Origin: an uncultured Sphaerochaeta sp.
Lineage (GTDB): Bacteria; Spirochaetota; Spirochaetia; Sphaerochaetales; Sphaerochaetaceae
Length of the DNA: 64,000 nucleotides
Reading direction: 5' to 3'
Assembly (NCBI RefSeq): GCF_963676285.1
Contig: NZ_OY781063.1
Span: 2,914,001-2,978,000 of the forward strand
This document shows, piece by piece, positions 53,086 through 62,776 of this stretch. Both the position numbers and the translations under genes were made by a program. The notes beneath the pieces were generated by a model, which had not been told where the DNA came from, searched no databases, and was given only the letters and a program-made list of their open reading frames with translations. The number at the start of each line of letters is the position of its first letter. Position 1 is the stretch's first letter.

Positions 53086-54372
53086 TTAGAGGGCGCCGAA
53101 AATGATCTTGATCACGAACAGAGCAAAAACAACCCAAGTCATCTTTGAAATGTCTTTGGTCTTCTTGGTGAAGAGCTTGAGCAATACATAGGAGAGGATA
53201 CCAAACATGATACCATCAGCAATGCTGTAAGCTACAATCATGAAGATCATGGTCAAGAAAGCTGGGATAGCTTCAGTCATCTCATCCCACTCGATTTCCT
53301 TTACCGGGCTCATCATCATAACACCGACGATGATCAAGGCAGGTGCTGTAGCAGCACTAGGAATGGAACCGAACAACGGTTCGAGGAACAGGGAGAGAGC
53401 GAAGAGAATAGCAACGGTCAATGCGGTCAAACCAGTTCGTCCACCTTCAACAACACCACTGGAGGATTCAACAAATGTGGTAACGGTTGAGGTTCCGAGG
53501 ATTGCACCTGCGGTGGTACCGATTGCATCAGCGAACAGTGCTTCCTTACAGTTGGGGATGGATCCATCATCCTGGATCATGTCAGCCTTGGTGGCACAAC
53601 CGATCAGGGTTCCAACTGTATCGAACATATCAACAAACAAGAAGGTGAATACGACGACGATGAAATCAACACTCATGATGCTTGAAAATTCAAACGGGAA
53701 GAAATATGGGGCGGGGGGAAGGAAAGAACCGCCAGCATACTTCGTAACTCCAAAAGGAATACCGATAACGGTGGTGACGATAATACCAATCAGGAGGGCA
53801 CCGTTTACCTTGTGGGCCAAGAGGATACCGGTGATGATCAAGCCAATCATGGCAAGGCCGGGAGCTCCCTTGAACCAGTCAGCATTCAAAGCAACCAAGG
53901 TGGCTCCATCAACGATGATACCAGCATTCTGCATACCTATGAAGGCAATGAAGAGACCGATACCAACACCGATTGCACGTTTTAGGTTGGCTGGGATGCT
54001 GTTGACAATTGCCTCACGGATATTGGCAGCGGTGAGGATCAAGAAAATGATACCTTCAACGAATACTGCCGTGAGGGCGAACTGCCATGTGTAACCCATA
54101 CCGAAAACGACGGTGTAGGTAAGGAAGGCGTTCAGACCCATTCCTGGGGCAAGAGCGAATGGTAGATTGGCCAACAGGGCCATTACCAAGGTTGCGATTG
54201 ATGCAGCAATTGCAGTTGCAGCAAATACTTTGGAGAAATCCATTCCGGATTCGGAAAGGATGCCTGGGTTGACGGCAAGAATGTAAGCCATAGTTAAGAA
54301 GGTAGTAATACCTGCCATGACTTCAGTCTTGACGGTCGTTTTTCGTTCTTTGAGCTTGAAAAACTTTTCCAT
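53086..54372 (-). CDS. NCS2-family purine permease (AzgA-like)
   Basis: The protein has 428 residues from ATG 54372 (AAGGAG upstream). It has about 12-14 membrane spans and the AzgA-branch motifs GITTFLTMAYILAVNP, LAPGMGLNAFLTY and DMFDTVGTLIG. Relatives transport hypoxanthine, adenine, guanine or xanthine with protons. It is divergent from the adenine deaminase gene, which supports purine uptake. No purine riboswitch is visible in its leader. Confidence 0.9.
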   Translation of the reverse strand: MEKFFKLKERKTTVKTEVMAGITTFLTMAYILAVNPGILSESGMDFSKVFAATAIAASIATLVMALLANLPFALAPGMGLNAFLTYTVVFGMGYTWQFALTAVFVEGIIFLILTAANIREAIVNSIPANLKRAIGVGIGLFIAFIGMQNAGIIVDGATLVALNADWFKGAPGLAMIGLIITGILLAHKVNGALLIGIIVTTVIGIPFGVTKYAGGSFLPPAPYFFPFEFSSIMSVDFIVVVFTFLFVDMFDTVGTLIGCATKADMIQDDGSIPNCKEALFADAIGTTAGAILGTSTVTTFVESSSGVVEGGRTGLTALTVAILFALSLFLEPLFGSIPSAATAPALIIVGVMMMSPVKEIEWDEMTEAIPAFLTMIFMIVAYSIADGIMFGILSYVLLKLFTKKTKDISKMTWVVFALFVIKIIFGAL

Positions 54373-54661
54373 CGATGCACTCCTTGCAGATGTTTTGGTT
54401 GATACCATTCTAACCTATCTGTATCAAATCGTACAGAAAAATCGTTACATTTGTTATATAACCAAATTAAGGGGTACAATTTTGGGAATCTGGCTAAATA
54501 AATTCGAGAAATTTTGCTATATAGCGAAAAATACTCACCTCACTATCAATACAAATTATTAATTATACTGTATACCTACTACCAATATTTTTCCTTGAAG
54601 AATTGTCGTGAAGTGGTACACTGATAGAAAGACGTTGCAAAATGTTGCAGAAGGAGCTCGA
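54373..54661. promoter_or_regulatory. Intergenic region with a copy of the 16-bp operator
   Basis: This is the divergent region between permease and adenine deaminase. GTTGCAAAATGTTGCA at 54634-54649 lies just before the deaminase ribosome site. A candidate promoter TTGAAG (54595-54600) and TACACT (54617-54622) lies upstream, so the site would be downstream of the start point, as for a repressor. The permease side is AT-rich; no clear operator copy is seen there. Confidence 0.55.
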
Positions 54662-56407
54662 ATGGTTACGAAGAATAGTTTGCAGGAAGTAATCGAAACT
54701 GCTACAAGAAGGCAAGAAGCCGACTTGTGTATTACGAATGCCCATATATTGGATGTATATAATAAAGAATGGTTTGAGGCTGACCTCCTGATTCAATCCG
54801 GATACATTGCTGGGTTTGCTGAGTGTGGCCAGGGAGAGGCCGAAACAGTGATTGATGGAGGGGGAAGATATCTTCTTCCTGGGTTTATTGACAGTCATGT
54901 GCATATTGAGTCCAGCCATGCCACTCCAGAGGAGTTCTCCAATCTCGTGGTTCCCTGCGGAACGACCACAATCATCGCTGACCCACACGAAATCTGCAAT
55001 GTATGTGGTCTTGATGGATTGTCCTATATGTTGGAGGCATCTAAAGAGACAGCTTTGCAAGCTTTCTTCATGGTGCCTTCCTGTGTTCCGGCTACTACCT
55101 TTGAGCACAGTGGAGCTGTATTGGAAGCAAAAGATATCAAGGAAGCCTTGCAACATGAGAGAGTTCTCGGCTTGGGTGAGATGATGGACTTCCCTGGAGT
55201 TATAGCCGGGACAGACCTGGTTCTCGACAAGATCATGGAGGCGAAGCATCTTTCCAAGGTGATCGATGGCCATAGCCCTGCAATCGGTGGAGCAGAGCTT
55301 GATGCCTACGCAAGTACAGGAATCCTAACCGACCATGAGTGTGAGAATGAGCAAGAGCTGCGTGATCGTATCCGACGTGGTATGTATGTCATGCTTCGTG
55401 AAGGGTCGGCATGTAAAAATGTATTGATGCTCCTGGGAGGAGTGACAGAAAAAAACAGCAGACGCTGTATCTTCTGCACGGATGACCGACAACCGAAAAG
55501 CATTCTCACCGATGGGCACATCAACAACAATGTACGCATTGCAGTACAGGATGGACTTGATCCAATTGAGGCTATCTGTATGGCTACCATCAATAGTGCA
55601 GATTGCTATCACCTGACTGACCGGGGTGCGATTGCACCTGGAAAGCGGGCAGATTGCCTACTCTGCAATGACCTGAAAGAGTTTTCCATGCATCAGGTGT
55701 ATGTAGCAGGAACGTTGGTAGCTGAAGATGGGGTTATCTGCAAGGCTGCAAAGGCAAAGCATGATGAGAGAGTCTCTGGCATGATGCATGTCAAGGAATT
55801 TTCTATCGACCGTCTCAGGCTTCCTCTTTCATCATCACATGTCAGGGTCATTGATATCATCCCAGGTGGGGTGGTCACTGGAGCAGGAGAGGCTTCTGTG
55901 ATGGTGGAAAATGGTGAATGGGTTCATGATAAAAATCAGGATATCATCAAGCTTGCAGTGGTTGAGCGTCATAAAGGAACAGGCAATGTGGCTGTTGCGC
56001 TCTTGCGTGGGTATGGCTTGCAGGGTGGGGCGATGGCTACATCCGTTGCCCATGATTCACACAACATCATCGTAGCAGGGGATGATGATGAGGATATGGC
56101 CATGGCTGTAGAGCACTTGATCTCCATTGGTGGCGGTATGGTAATCGTGAAACAGAAGAAAATACTGGCGTCTTTTGCACAGAATGTTGCTGGTTTGATG
56201 AGCTACGAGGCAGGCTCGGTTATTGCTGAGCAACTGGACAATCTTCATCATATTGCGCAGGAATCACTACATATCGGTAAGGAGATCGATCCCTTCATGA
56301 CACTTTGTTTCATGTCCTTGCCGGTTATCCCTGCCTATAAGCTCACCGATATGGGGTTGTTTGATGTAAGAAGTTTCAGCTTTGTTCCTCTGGAGCTCAA
56401 TAAATAA
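54662..56407 (+). CDS. ade: Adenine deaminase
   Basis: The protein has 581 residues from ATG 54662 (AAGGAG upstream); a GTG 18 codons earlier is unlikely because it precedes the operator and ribosome site. PGFIDSHVHIESSHATPEEF and TTTIIADPHEICNVCG are the metal-binding and catalytic motifs of bacterial adenine deaminases, which convert adenine to hypoxanthine. The C-terminal domain is complete. It supplies hypoxanthine to the purine pathway. The stop overlaps the end of the convergent ATPase gene by 11 bases. Confidence 0.93.
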   Translation: MVTKNSLQEVIETATRRQEADLCITNAHILDVYNKEWFEADLLIQSGYIAGFAECGQGEAETVIDGGGRYLLPGFIDSHVHIESSHATPEEFSNLVVPCGTTTIIADPHEICNVCGLDGLSYMLEASKETALQAFFMVPSCVPATTFEHSGAVLEAKDIKEALQHERVLGLGEMMDFPGVIAGTDLVLDKIMEAKHLSKVIDGHSPAIGGAELDAYASTGILTDHECENEQELRDRIRRGMYVMLREGSACKNVLMLLGGVTEKNSRRCIFCTDDRQPKSILTDGHINNNVRIAVQDGLDPIEAICMATINSADCYHLTDRGAIAPGKRADCLLCNDLKEFSMHQVYVAGTLVAEDGVICKAAKAKHDERVSGMMHVKEFSIDRLRLPLSSSHVRVIDIIPGGVVTGAGEASVMVENGEWVHDKNQDIIKLAVVERHKGTGNVAVALLRGYGLQGGAMATSVAHDSHNIIVAGDDDEDMAMAVEHLISIGGGMVIVKQKKILASFAQNVAGLMSYEAGSVIAEQLDNLHHIAQESLHIGKEIDPFMTLCFMSLPVIPAYKLTDMGLFDVRSFSFVPLELNK

Positions 56408-57152
56408 GTGTCTTTGTACCAATTTGGGCAACGGTTAGCTCGGTATCATAGAGGGTGGTCAGCATAGCAGTGTTGACCACCTCTTCTTTTGGCCCGTAAC
56501 AGAGCAGGGAACCCTTCTTCACCATCGCAACATGGCTGGCAAGTTCGTAGGCAAGGTTTGCGTCATGTGTAGTGAACAGAAGGGTCTTCCCCTTCGCATG
56601 CAGCTGTTTCAGGATAGTAAGAACCCGTTTCCGGTTGGCAGGGTCCAATGCACTGGTAGGTTCATCGAGCAAGAGCATGGAGCTCTGTTGAGCAATGGCC
56701 CTTGCAAGCAACAACAACTGATGTTCTCCTCCGCTCAATGTGGTGATATGCCTCTCTGCATAGTTTGCCAAGCCCACATCAAACAGTGCCTGATAGGCTA
56801 TCTCTGCATCCACTTCACTTGGTGTTCCCAGCCCTGATAGGTAGGGGGAACGACCAAACAGCACATAATCGATCAGAGAAAAGGAGAAGTTGTATTGTTC
56901 AAATTGGGGCACCAAGGCTAATGTTCTGCCGAGCTCTTTCCGTCCATAGGATGAGATCGGTTTCCCATATAATGATACCTGAGCACTCTTCTGCCATCCC
57001 AACAGGACATCGAGCAGTGTAGATTTACCTGCTCCATTGGAACCCAGGATAGCTACACTCTGTCCTTCTTCTACGGAGAGTGAGACATCATTGAGCGCTT
57101 TGGTGCCGCTCGGGTAGATGAAACTCAGATGGTTTACCGTCAAAGCGTTCAT
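56397..57152 (-). CDS. FecE-type ABC transporter ATPase
   Basis: The 251-residue ATPase has Walker A GSNGAGKST (37-45), the LSGGEHQ signature and Walker B MLLLDEPTSALD. The neighbours encode a FecCD-type permease and a periplasmic binding protein in one tightly overlapping operon. Such transporters import metal chelates (iron siderophores, cobalamin) or molybdate. The same 16-bp operator as the purine genes lies before the operon. Confidence 0.9.
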   Translation of the reverse strand: MNALTVNHLSFIYPSGTKALNDVSLSVEEGQSVAILGSNGAGKSTLLDVLLGWQKSAQVSLYGKPISSYGRKELGRTLALVPQFEQYNFSFSLIDYVLFGRSPYLSGLGTPSEVDAEIAYQALFDVGLANYAERHITTLSGGEHQLLLLARAIAQQSSMLLLDEPTSALDPANRKRVLTILKQLHAKGKTLLFTTHDANLAYELASHVAMVKKGSLLCYGPKEEVVNTAMLTTLYDTELTVAQIGTKTLIY

Positions 57153-58168
57153 GCTTTGCCCTCCTGGTGCTTGAGTGAGAGAATAATCATAAAGATAATG
57201 GCCCCAATGAAGCTGGTGAGTAGTCCGATGGGAATCTCGGTAGCCAGGACGGTCCTGCCAATGGTATCACAGACCAGGAGAAAGAATGATCCCAGAATCA
57301 TGGAACCGGGAAGACTGGTGGAACTATCGGAACCAAACAACTTACGACCCAGGTGAGGGGTGATCAAGCCAACCCAGCCGATCAGACCGGTGATGGAAAT
57401 GGTGACCGTGGTCCCTACCGTGGCAACTATCAGAAGAATGATCCTATCTCGCTTGGGGTTCATTCCCACAGAAAAAGATGTCTTCTCCTGGAGACTAAGC
57501 AGGTTGAGTTTCCATCTATATCCGAGGAGGATGGCCATACTGAGGATGACCACCCATAGGATGGAGAGAATCTGGGCCCAGGAGGCATTCCAGAGCCCCC
57601 CCATCATCCAGAAGGTAATGTCTTGCAAATCCTTGGTAGGTTCCGCCACCAATTTTATCACACCTAGTGCACTGGAGAAGAGGGCTGATACCGCTATTCC
57701 ACTAAGCACCAGCCGCAACAACCACCCTCCAAACCTGAAACGGGTTGCAAGCACGTAGGAAGCAAGCAAGGCCAACAGACCGAAGAACGTAGCGCTTAGT
57801 TGTACAAAGAGGGTTGATCCCACTCCCAGGACGATCATCAATGCTGCCCCAAAGGCCGATCCTTGGCTTACACCCAGGAATCCAGGTTCAACCAAAGGAT
57901 TGGAGAACAGCATCTGGAACGTGAATCCACTTGCACTGAGCATTGCTCCTGCAAGCAGGGCCAGAACAATACGAGGAAGCCGGATGCGCAGGAAGATACT
58001 CCTGGTCATGGCATTGGTTGACCAGTCTGTTGGGAATCTGAATCCGGCAGTGGGATACCTCCCTGCAAAGAGGAACAGGAAGGCCAGGAGCAGTGTTGCT
58101 CCCAGCATTCCTAGCAGGAGTCCTGTTCGTCGTTTACGCTCTGCCTGATAGCGCTGATGGGCATTCAT
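57149..58168 (-). CDS. FecCD-type ABC transporter permease
   Basis: The 339-residue membrane protein has about nine to ten hydrophobic spans and the FecCD motifs RLPRIVLALLAGAMLSASGFTFQ, NPLVEPGFLGVSQGSAFGA and GWVGLITPHLGR. It forms the channel of the importer. The stop of the binding-protein gene and the start here overlap, and so do those of the ATPase gene. Confidence 0.9.
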   Translation of the reverse strand: MNAHQRYQAERKRRTGLLLGMLGATLLLAFLFLFAGRYPTAGFRFPTDWSTNAMTRSIFLRIRLPRIVLALLAGAMLSASGFTFQMLFSNPLVEPGFLGVSQGSAFGAALMIVLGVGSTLFVQLSATFFGLLALLASYVLATRFRFGGWLLRLVLSGIAVSALFSSALGVIKLVAEPTKDLQDITFWMMGGLWNASWAQILSILWVVILSMAILLGYRWKLNLLSLQEKTSFSVGMNPKRDRIILLIVATVGTTVTISITGLIGWVGLITPHLGRKLFGSDSSTSLPGSMILGSFFLLVCDTIGRTVLATEIPIGLLTSFIGAIIFMIILSLKHQEGKA

Positions 58169-59268
58169 AGTGCGTTGATGGCAACCGAATTACTGTAACG
58201 GTCTCTTAGGAAACCAAGCTTATTCTCATCGGTGAGATGATAGAAGTCCTGGTAGAAGGAGGTGACCTCATCTCGCATGTTCATCTCAGGATAGCGCTCG
58301 GGATAGACTTCCGCGGCCAGCCACTGCAGACCAAGGATCCAGGAAGCAACAGGCTGGATATAGTTCATCATATCATAGGGACTTGCCTTTACCTGTCTGT
58401 TCTCTACCGCTCTAAGGGTTGACCATATCTCTGATTTATAGATTGCCTCGATGTATTGGTCAGTCGGGGTACGGTAGCTCACAATGATAATGATATCAGG
58501 ATCCCAAGCAGCAATCTGTTCGAAACTTACCGTAGACCAACCGTTTGCTGCCTTGTTGGCACCTTTCCAAACTGCCTCGGCACCAATAGTCTCGACCATC
58601 CAAGTCTGCATCCACGCATCCGGGGCAATCTTATAGGAGTAGGTGTTGTCGGCCATGTTTGCCTGGAGGAGGAGTACACGTTTCTTGTCCTTTGCATCGA
58701 TTGAGGAGGCTGTCTTCCTGATAGGGCCAAGTCGCTGTTCGTAGAGATCAAGTATTTCAGCAGCTCGTGTATTGTTCTTCAGTAGCTTGCCAAGCTCAGC
58801 TACCTCTCTCTTCCAATCCTCGTAGGATTCCAGATTCATCGTAAAATTGGGTACCCCAAGTTGGTCAAGCTTTTGTGCAATTGAGGTAAAGTGGGTTGCC
58901 TTGGTCAACACCAGATCACTCTGGTAGCTGGCGATCTCTTCCACACTGGCTACCTGACTGATACGTGGGTTGTCATCCAACGAGGGCCTGATGAATGAGA
59001 AGAAATCTCCTAATCCCTGGTCAGTCTTGGGAAGGGTAAGGTCCATGTCAGTAACCTCAGGGAAGAGGAATAATGCGTTCGCTGGCATATTGCCCGCTTT
59101 TCCTGCAATCAATACCTTTGATGGCTTTTCCTGTAGTTTGAGTGTTCTCCCATTTGCATCGACTGCCTGGTAGTAGTCACTCTCCTGTATTGCTTGTTCA
59201 GCCGCTCCTTGTGCAAAGAGCAAAGCTGGGATCATGCAGAGTAGTAAGGCTAAGGTTCTAAACTTCAT
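58165..59268 (-). CDS. Periplasmic binding protein of the FecCD-type importer
   Basis: The 367-residue protein has a signal peptide (about residues 1-19, no lipobox Cys). The two-lobed PBP fold motifs include KVLIAGKAGNMPANA (lobe one), ASVEEIASYQSDLVL and the WDPDIIIIVS segment (about 250). The ligand is not obvious. Given the shared operator with purine genes, molybdate for the xdhD cofactor is a reasonable guess, but iron siderophore or cobalamin cannot be excluded. Confidence 0.8.
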   Translation of the reverse strand: MKFRTLALLLCMIPALLFAQGAAEQAIQESDYYQAVDANGRTLKLQEKPSKVLIAGKAGNMPANALFLFPEVTDMDLTLPKTDQGLGDFFSFIRPSLDDNPRISQVASVEEIASYQSDLVLTKATHFTSIAQKLDQLGVPNFTMNLESYEDWKREVAELGKLLKNNTRAAEILDLYEQRLGPIRKTASSIDAKDKKRVLLLQANMADNTYSYKIAPDAWMQTWMVETIGAEAVWKGANKAANGWSTVSFEQIAAWDPDIIIIVSYRTPTDQYIEAIYKSEIWSTLRAVENRQVKASPYDMMNYIQPVASWILGLQWLAAEVYPERYPEMNMRDEVTSFYQDFYHLTDENKLGFLRDRYSNSVAINAL

Positions 59269-59283
59269 AGATGGGTCTCCTTT

Positions 59284-59312
59284 GTTGCGATTGGTTGCAG
59301 TTTACCATTATA
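59284..59312 (-). promoter_or_regulatory. Operator copy and promoter of the ABC importer
   Basis: GTTGCGATTGGTTGCA (59284-59299) matches the 16-bp motif of the purine genes. A minus-strand TATAAT at 59307-59312 places the transcription start near 59,300, so the site would cover the start of the transcript, a repressor-like position. AAAGGAG follows before the ATG at 59268. Confidence 0.55.
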
Positions 59313-59416
59313 CTTTTCAAAAGGCAATCGCAAATCAGAACCTCTTCAATCTTTATCACCTTGATAGCTTCCCATAATCAGTTTAGTGTATACTTACTGT
59401 ATATAAGGGGCTGACT

Positions 59417-60745
59417 ATGGAATCAACAGACTTGCATCAGGGCATTCGTTCACTGAGAAAGAGTGCCAAACGCCTCGCCTCCAGTACGGAAAAAGAACGC
59501 AACCAGCTTCTCCAAATGATCGGGGAGGGTTTGCGTCGTGACTGGGAAACCATCAAGGTTGCGAATGAGAGAGATATTCTCCAGGCGAAGGAATCAGGGC
59601 AGAGAGAAGCCCTGGTCAAACGACTGGTTTTCAATGATGAGAAGCTGCATGCATCCCTGCTTGGGTTGGAACAAGTAGCTTCCCTGCCAGATCCAATAGG
59701 CAGCATCAAGCAACGAAGAGAACTTGATGAAGGGCTTTTGCTTGAACAGATTGTCGTTCCGATTGGCGTCATAGGCATGATTTTTGAAGCACGGCCAGAT
59801 GCCTTGATCCAGATTGCATCACTCTGTCTCAAGAGTGGCAATGGCATCATTCTCAAGGGAGGAAGGGAAGCATTCCAGACCAATACTGCCATAGTTGCAT
59901 CGATCAGGGAGAGTTGTAAGCCCTCAAGACTTGGATCTGACTGGCTGTTGTTGCTTGAAAGCCATAGTGATGTTGATACAATGCTGGGCATGGAAGGGGA
60001 CATTGATCTCTTGATCCCTCGTGGTTCCAATGCCTTTGTACGCTACGTCATGGACAATACCTCCATCCCCGTATTGGGGCATGCTGATGGCATCTGCCAC
60101 CTCTACATTGATGCCAAGGCTGATATTGCCAAGGCAGTGGAGATTGCCTATGATGCAAAGACCCAGTACCCGGCAGCATGCAATGCGATCGAGACACTGT
60201 TGGTACATGCACAAATTGCCCCGGATGTCCTTCCCCTGCTTGAAAAGCGTTTCAGAGAAGCTGGGGTTGTCATGCATGGGGATGAACAGGCTTCCAAGTT
60301 CATGGATTGCATACCCTACCAGGAAGGAGATTGGAAGAAAGAATATCTTGCCCTGGAAATCAATATCCATGTAGTGGAATCCCTCTCAGAAGCGATCAAC
60401 CATATTGAAACCTACGGTTCGCATCACAGTGATGCCATTGTCAGTGAAGATGATGACTCGGTGAGAACTTTCTTTGCCGGTGTTGATTCAGCAGATGTCT
60501 TTGCCAATTGTTCCACCAGATTTGCTGATGGGTTCCGCTTTGGCCTTGGATCAGAGGTTGGTATCAGTACGGCGAAGATACATGCGCGGGGTCCTGTTGG
60601 CTTGGAAGGATTGATGACAACCAAATATCTTATCAGGGGGAGTGGTCAGGTGGTCGCTTCCTATACCAAGGATGGGGGGCGGAGTTTCACCCATCATGAC
60701 TTGCCCTTGGATAGGCCGTCAATGCTTGGTGAAGAGGTTCTGTGA
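59417..60745 (+). CDS. proA: Gamma-glutamyl phosphate reductase
   Basis: The 442-residue ProA has catalytic Cys255 in AACNAIETLLVH and the NADPH-binding motifs of the aldehyde dehydrogenase fold, including LILKGGREA-type region GIILKGGREAF and GSNAFVRYV. It converts glutamyl-5-phosphate to the semialdehyde in proline biosynthesis. It overlaps proB by four bases; the order proA-proB is the reverse of E. coli. Confidence 0.93.
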   Translation: MESTDLHQGIRSLRKSAKRLASSTEKERNQLLQMIGEGLRRDWETIKVANERDILQAKESGQREALVKRLVFNDEKLHASLLGLEQVASLPDPIGSIKQRRELDEGLLLEQIVVPIGVIGMIFEARPDALIQIASLCLKSGNGIILKGGREAFQTNTAIVASIRESCKPSRLGSDWLLLLESHSDVDTMLGMEGDIDLLIPRGSNAFVRYVMDNTSIPVLGHADGICHLYIDAKADIAKAVEIAYDAKTQYPAACNAIETLLVHAQIAPDVLPLLEKRFREAGVVMHGDEQASKFMDCIPYQEGDWKKEYLALEINIHVVESLSEAINHIETYGSHHSDAIVSEDDDSVRTFFAGVDSADVFANCSTRFADGFRFGLGSEVGISTAKIHARGPVGLEGLMTTKYLIRGSGQVVASYTKDGGRSFTHHDLPLDRPSMLGEEVL

Positions 60746-61866
60746 TGAGGGACTTTTCATCAGTACGCAGGGTTGTGGTAAAAGTGGGAACCAATCTGCT
60801 CAGTTGTGAGAGTGGTATTGATGAGGGTTGCATCGACGTAATTGTCGATCAATTGGCTCAGTTGCAATCGCTTGGGTATCAGGTGCTTCTTGTCTCCAGT
60901 GGAGCAATCGGAATGGGAGCAAAGGAGCTCTCACTCAAGGGCCCCGTGAAACAGGTACCGATGCGTCAAGCTTGTGCGTCCATAGGACAGCCTCTTCTTA
61001 TGTCCAGTTATCGCCGGTCCTTCAAGCGACATGGAATGGTATGTTCCCAGATCCTATTGACCCGTAACGACTTGAACAACCGTCTTACCTACGTAAATCT
61101 CAGGAACAGCGTCTTTACATTGTTGGACCTTGGGGTAATCCCCATTTTCAACGAAAACGATGTGGTAAGTACCGCTGAGATTGGGACAGCCTTTGTCGAC
61201 AACGACAGGATGAGTGCCATGGTTGCCAGCAAGATCGATGCAGACCTTTTGGTCATTCTTACCGACATTACGGGGTTATACACAGCTGATCCGAAGAAAG
61301 ATAAAGACGCTGTACTGCTCAGTGACATTACTTCCCTTGATGCAACCATCCTCTCCTATGCCGGAGGAGCTGGTTCTACCCATTCAACTGGTGGTATGAA
61401 AACAAAGCTGCTTGCTGCAAAAATCGCAAGAATGGCTGGTTGTACCACCATTATAGCCAGTGGTTATGAAGGGAATGTGCTTCCCAGGCTTCTTACCGGT
61501 GAGGTTGTAGGGACCTGTATACACAGTGTGAAACGTCTCAGTCAACGACAACGTTGGATTCTCTATAACTCCCATCTCGGATCCATTGTGATTGATGATG
61601 GGGCAAAAAAGGCGCTTATTGCAAAGAAAAGCCTGCTTCCCAAAGGTATTGTATCGGTGGAAGGAGTTTTTGGTGCCGGCGATGTGGTACAGATATGTAC
61701 TACCGACGGTAAACCCTTTGCAAAGGCAGTCCCTTACTATAATAGTACTGAGATAGCTGCAGTGGCTGGCCATAGCAGCAAGGATATCCATAAGATTATC
61801 AAAGAAGGGCATAAGGGTGTGATCTTCCGCCCTGAGGACTTGGTGTTGTTAAGCGATGATGACTAA
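60742..61866 (+). CDS. proB: Glutamate 5-kinase with PUA domain
   Basis: The 374-residue ProB has an amino-acid kinase domain (KVGTNLL at 13-19, SSGAIGMG, ENDVVSTAE, FVDNDRMSA) and a C-terminal PUA domain (about 275-365). It makes glutamyl-5-phosphate, the first step of proline synthesis. Proline feedback normally acts on the kinase domain. It starts in an ATGA overlap with proA. Confidence 0.93.
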   Translation: MMRDFSSVRRVVVKVGTNLLSCESGIDEGCIDVIVDQLAQLQSLGYQVLLVSSGAIGMGAKELSLKGPVKQVPMRQACASIGQPLLMSSYRRSFKRHGMVCSQILLTRNDLNNRLTYVNLRNSVFTLLDLGVIPIFNENDVVSTAEIGTAFVDNDRMSAMVASKIDADLLVILTDITGLYTADPKKDKDAVLLSDITSLDATILSYAGGAGSTHSTGGMKTKLLAAKIARMAGCTTIIASGYEGNVLPRLLTGEVVGTCIHSVKRLSQRQRWILYNSHLGSIVIDDGAKKALIAKKSLLPKGIVSVEGVFGAGDVVQICTTDGKPFAKAVPYYNSTEIAAVAGHSSKDIHKIIKEGHKGVIFRPEDLVLLSDDD

Positions 61867-62776
61867 CTATCGGATCTATCGGAGAAAACAAGAGATTGGC
61901 AAACGCATCAATCAGTTGCACAACATTGAGCAGCTTGCCATCGGGATTCTCGATACCGGTACTCCTGAACAGTTGAAGGAGGCCTTGGACTGGTATGTAC
62001 AGGAGATGAATTACAGTCTGCATGTCATAACACAAGAAGGTCGATTTGATATCCTTGCCATGCAACAAGAGTATAAGGATGTCACATTCCTGGTATTTGC
62101 CACACACGCCTTTACCGGTGAGAAGGTAAATGCAGTTGCAAATGAATGCCATGCGAATTTATTCCTCATCGTAAGAAGCGATCTATTGCTCGTTAAATTC
62201 GATGGTTCCTTTCTATTCTCCGCTATGAGTGAGGGAGACCACCCTGCAGCGTTTGGAGCGGTTATCGCAAATGCCAATCGGGAAATTATCCCCTGCCTCA
62301 GAATTCCCCGCCTTACTGGACGGGAGCTCGACCCTGATTCTGATTTTCCTTCTCCCGATCCTTCCCACATCCGTTCAACACTCTATCCCATCTCCTGCCT
62401 TGGCCTCTATGACAGGGCACTGTTTCAAAGACTGAGGGGATTTGATGAGGAAATACACAGCGAGTACTGGCAGGCCCTCGATTGGGGATTACGCTGCCAC
62501 CTCTATGGGTATGATGTTGCCCTAAACAGCAATTTGATAATGCAGGTCCCTGACCGGGAGAGTGTAATTGAGGACCGCAGTGAAGCGCAGGGTTTCCAGC
62601 GTTGTTATACCAAAGCCTTAAGCGTACAGCAAATCAAGGGAAAGAATGTAGCAAAACGATATAAAGGGTATGTCGACAAAGAAGTCTATAATGATGAAGT
62701 AAAGAAGCGGATGATTTGGTTGCAGAAATTTGATTTTCATACTCTGTGTGACCAGTGGCCCAAGGAGGATGTGTGA
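61856..62776 (+). CDS. Glycosyltransferase-like hypothetical protein
   Basis: The 306-residue protein overlaps the proB end. The C-terminal half resembles the acceptor region of family 2 glycosyltransferases: LYDRALFQRLRGFDEEIHSEYWQALDWGLRCHLYGYDVAL. However, the N-terminal nucleotide-sugar DXD motif is not clear. It may be a degenerate or divergent glycosyltransferase for surface polysaccharide. It precedes a cell-wall amidase in the same operon. Confidence 0.6.
   Translation: MMTNYRIYRRKQEIGKRINQLHNIEQLAIGILDTGTPEQLKEALDWYVQEMNYSLHVITQEGRFDILAMQQEYKDVTFLVFATHAFTGEKVNAVANECHANLFLIVRSDLLLVKFDGSFLFSAMSEGDHPAAFGAVIANANREIIPCLRIPRLTGRELDPDSDFPSPDPSHIRSTLYPISCLGLYDRALFQRLRGFDEEIHSEYWQALDWGLRCHLYGYDVALNSNLIMQVPDRESVIEDRSEAQGFQRCYTKALSVQQIKGKNVAKRYKGYVDKEVYNDEVKKRMIWLQKFDFHTLCDQWPKEDV

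Noticed and set aside
54373..54660. Purine riboswitch before the NCS2 permease
   Set aside because: The conserved purine-aptamer words are not present in the leader.
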